Assembly (NCBI GenBank): GCA_937871155.1
Contig: CALMXV010000359.1
Coordinates: 1-7,082 of the forward strand
Length of the DNA: 7,082 bases
Origin: an uncultured Taibaiella sp.
GTDB lineage: Bacteria > Bacteroidota > Bacteroidia > Chitinophagales > Chitinophagaceae
Direction: 5' to 3'
Shown here: piece by piece, positions 5,474-7,082 of the stretch
Numbering within the stretch: the first letter of the stretch is position 1
Layout of the letters: every line of letters starts with the position of its first letter
Made by a program: the position numbers and the translations under genes
The notes under the pieces: generated by a model
What the model was told of the DNA's origin: nothing
Databases searched by the model: none
The model's input: the letters and a program-made list of their open reading frames with translations, nothing else

Positions 5474-7082
5474 TTAAACCATATATTTTTTCCACCAATA
5501 CTGAAATACAATCAATGCCCAAATAGTAGCAGTGCTATCACCTGGGTTATTACTATGTAGTTGTTTTTTGAGTTTTTCAATTGCATCCGGATTAAAGATT
5601 TGTTGTGCTTTAATAAAATCAGAATGGAGCAAATCATCATTAATAACACTCCATAATTCGTTTCTAAACCAATCTATCAATGGTATTTCAAAGCCATGCT
5701 TAGGTCGGTTAAAAATCGCTTCCGGCAACATCGGACGAAAGGCTTCTTGTACAATTTTCTTTTTAAGACGAGCATCTATTTTATATTGATGGGGAAGGCT
5801 AAAGGCGAAATCAACTACATCGGCATCTAAAAAGGGGCTTCGAATTTCAAGGCTATTCGCCATACTCATCATATCTACCTTCACTAGCATATCACCGGGT
5901 AAAACAAGTTGCATATCAGCTAATAAAATCTCATTAAAATCATCACCTTTTATGGCGGCTAAGAGCCTGTCTTTTTCTTGCTGTAATGCTTGATGTGAGA
6001 GGGATGTTTTGAAAGAATCTGCTAACAAATGGTCAACAGTAGTTACATTATTTATGCTTGCCCATCGCCAATAACGCTCTTTCGGAGATAGCTGTGTCCC
6101 TTCAGCAAAACGATTTAACTGACGAAACAAGTTAGTCAGTTTATGATTTCTGCCTTGAGGCATCCTTTTCCAAATAGGAGCACCTGCCTTTACTAAAGTA
6201 TTCATCATACTAAGCTGGCGTGTTCTCCATTCGGCACCATGCTTGTTATATCCTGCAAATACTTCATCACCGCCATCACCACTTAAAGCTACCGTAATAT
6301 GTTTACGAGTATGATGACTGAGAATATAAACCGGCAAAGCTGAGGAATCCGCAAAAGGCTCGTCTATATAATCCAATACTGAATAAAGATGCTCAAGGAA
6401 ATCCTCATTCGATAGTGAAAAAACCGTATGATGGGTTTTATATTTCTTGGCTACTAGCTGCGCATAATGGGTCTCATCAAAAAAAGGATTGTTTTTATAT
6501 CCTATAGAAAATGTATTGAGTTCAGAAGTGTATTTACTCGCTAATGCCACGACTACAGAGGAATCGATGCCGCCACTTAAGAAAGCCCCTAACGGCACAT
6601 CGGCTATCATCCTTTTCTGAACAGCCGCATCCATCTTTTCAACTAATAGTTCTTTAGCTTGATCATAAGAAAACGTACCATATTGTGAGGCGTTAATGGT
6701 TAATTGATAATAAGGGTGGCTTTCTTGAATCCCTTGCTTATTTATTTTTAAAAAATGAGCAGGCGCAAGCTTCTTAACTCCTTTAAAAATACTTTGAGAA
6801 GGTGGTAGATAGTTGAGTTGAAGATATTGATGTAGTGCTAATGGATTCAGCTCTTTGGGTATGCCCCACTCCAATAAGCTTTTCATTTCTGAAGAAAAAG
6901 CAACGCCACTTTCATCCGCATAATAAAGCAACGGCTTTTTGCCATATCTATCTCTTACTACTAACAGTTCATTGGTTTCTTTATCATAAAATGCAAAAGC
7001 AAAGAACCCACTCAACCAAGCTAAACATTGCTCACCATATTCTATCAAAAGATATAACAATACTTCTGTGTCTGACTGTAAA
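5474..7082 (-). CDS. asnB: Glutamine-hydrolysing asparagine-synthase-like amidotransferase (5' partial, start beyond the window end)
   Basis: The frame stays open to the window edge and continues family sequence (LQSDTEV) ahead of any start-like codon, so the N-terminus with its catalytic Cys2 lies outside. About 535 codons are visible. They cover the end of the class-II glutaminase domain (GMFAFA-like 'GFFAFAFYD', 'VRDRYGKKPL', 'FSSEMKSLL'). After that comes the synthetase domain with its ATP pyrophosphatase loop LSGGIDSS (codons at about 6580-6557), 'SGDGGDEVFAGY' and 'MANSLEIRSPFLD'. All expected motifs of the visible part are intact. The enzyme adenylates a carboxylate and transfers ammonia from glutamine. 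In primary metabolism the substrate is aspartate. Paralogues beside glycosyltransferases often amidate sugar carboxylates or have undefined glycan roles, and the GT4 neighbour favours that here. The gene symbol names the family and is not a proven function. Confidence 0.88.
   Translation of the reverse strand, partial: LQSDTEVLLYLLIEYGEQCLAWLSGFFAFAFYDKETNELLVVRDRYGKKPLLYYADESGVAFSSEMKSLLEWGIPKELNPLALHQYLQLNYLPPSQSIFKGVKKLAPAHFLKINKQGIQESHPYYQLTINASQYGTFSYDQAKELLVEKMDAAVQKRMIADVPLGAFLSGGIDSSVVVALASKYTSELNTFSIGYKNNPFFDETHYAQLVAKKYKTHHTVFSLSNEDFLEHLYSVLDYIDEPFADSSALPVYILSHHTRKHITVALSGDGGDEVFAGYNKHGAEWRTRQLSMMNTLVKAGAPIWKRMPQGRNHKLTNLFRQLNRFAEGTQLSPKERYWRWASINNVTTVDHLLADSFKTSLSHQALQQEKDRLLAAIKGDDFNEILLADMQLVLPGDMLVKVDMMSMANSLEIRSPFLDADVVDFAFSLPHQYKIDARLKKKIVQEAFRPMLPEAIFNRPKHGFEIPLIDWFRNELWSVINDDLLHSDFIKAQQIFNPDAIEKLKKQLHSNNPGDSTATIWALIVFQYWWKKYMV

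Noticed and set aside
7058..7060. TTG on the - strand as the start of the amidotransferase
   Set aside because: Family-typical residues (QSDTEV) continue beyond it to the window edge; the gene is truncated by the window.

Overview
The window looks like chromosomal DNA of a Bacteroidota bacterium, most likely from the Chitinophagia/Sphingobacteriia side of the phylum. The reasons are: an exported protein ending in a type IX secretion (T9SS) type A sorting domain; a lipoprotein with the typical 'SCKKED' maturation site; a small membrane-anchored protein resembling the Bacteroidota-specific DUF7935 family; A-rich leaders without Shine-Dalgarno sequences; and AT-rich coding sequence throughout. 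I see no tRNA, rRNA, CRISPR array, insertion sequence or phage gene, and no intergenic gap longer than about 235 bases.

Layout. (1) Positions 1-901, + strand: the 3' part of a secreted SGNH/GDSL-type esterase with a PKD domain and a T9SS tail, closed by a strong intrinsic terminator (921-957). (2) 1081-1497, +: a two-CBS-domain protein, followed by a perfect hairpin and a second terminator. (3) 1731-3498, +: a compact three-gene operon of a His/Met-rich helical lipoprotein, a four-helix DoxX-like membrane protein, and an ECF sigma factor with a C-terminal extension. It is preceded by an ECF-like promoter and a perfect 9-bp inverted repeat that fills the short 5' leader. (4) 3651-4205, +: a DUF7935-like protein. 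(5) 4192-5415 and 5474-7082, both on the - strand: a GT4 glycosyltransferase and a glutamine-hydrolysing asparagine-synthase-like amidotransferase cut by the window end. Together these look like the edge of a surface-polysaccharide locus.

How the parts may work together. The operon at 1731-3498 is the most interesting segment. It encodes an envelope lipoprotein and a small inner-membrane protein together with their own sigma factor, and no anti-sigma factor is visible. The upstream ECF-type promoter suggests autoregulation, so the unit may be a self-contained envelope sensing or response module. The biochemical function of the lipoprotein is unknown. The two - strand genes probably act in glycan assembly and amidation of sugar carboxylates rather than in primary asparagine synthesis. 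The remaining genes look like ordinary Bacteroidota housekeeping or secreted functions.
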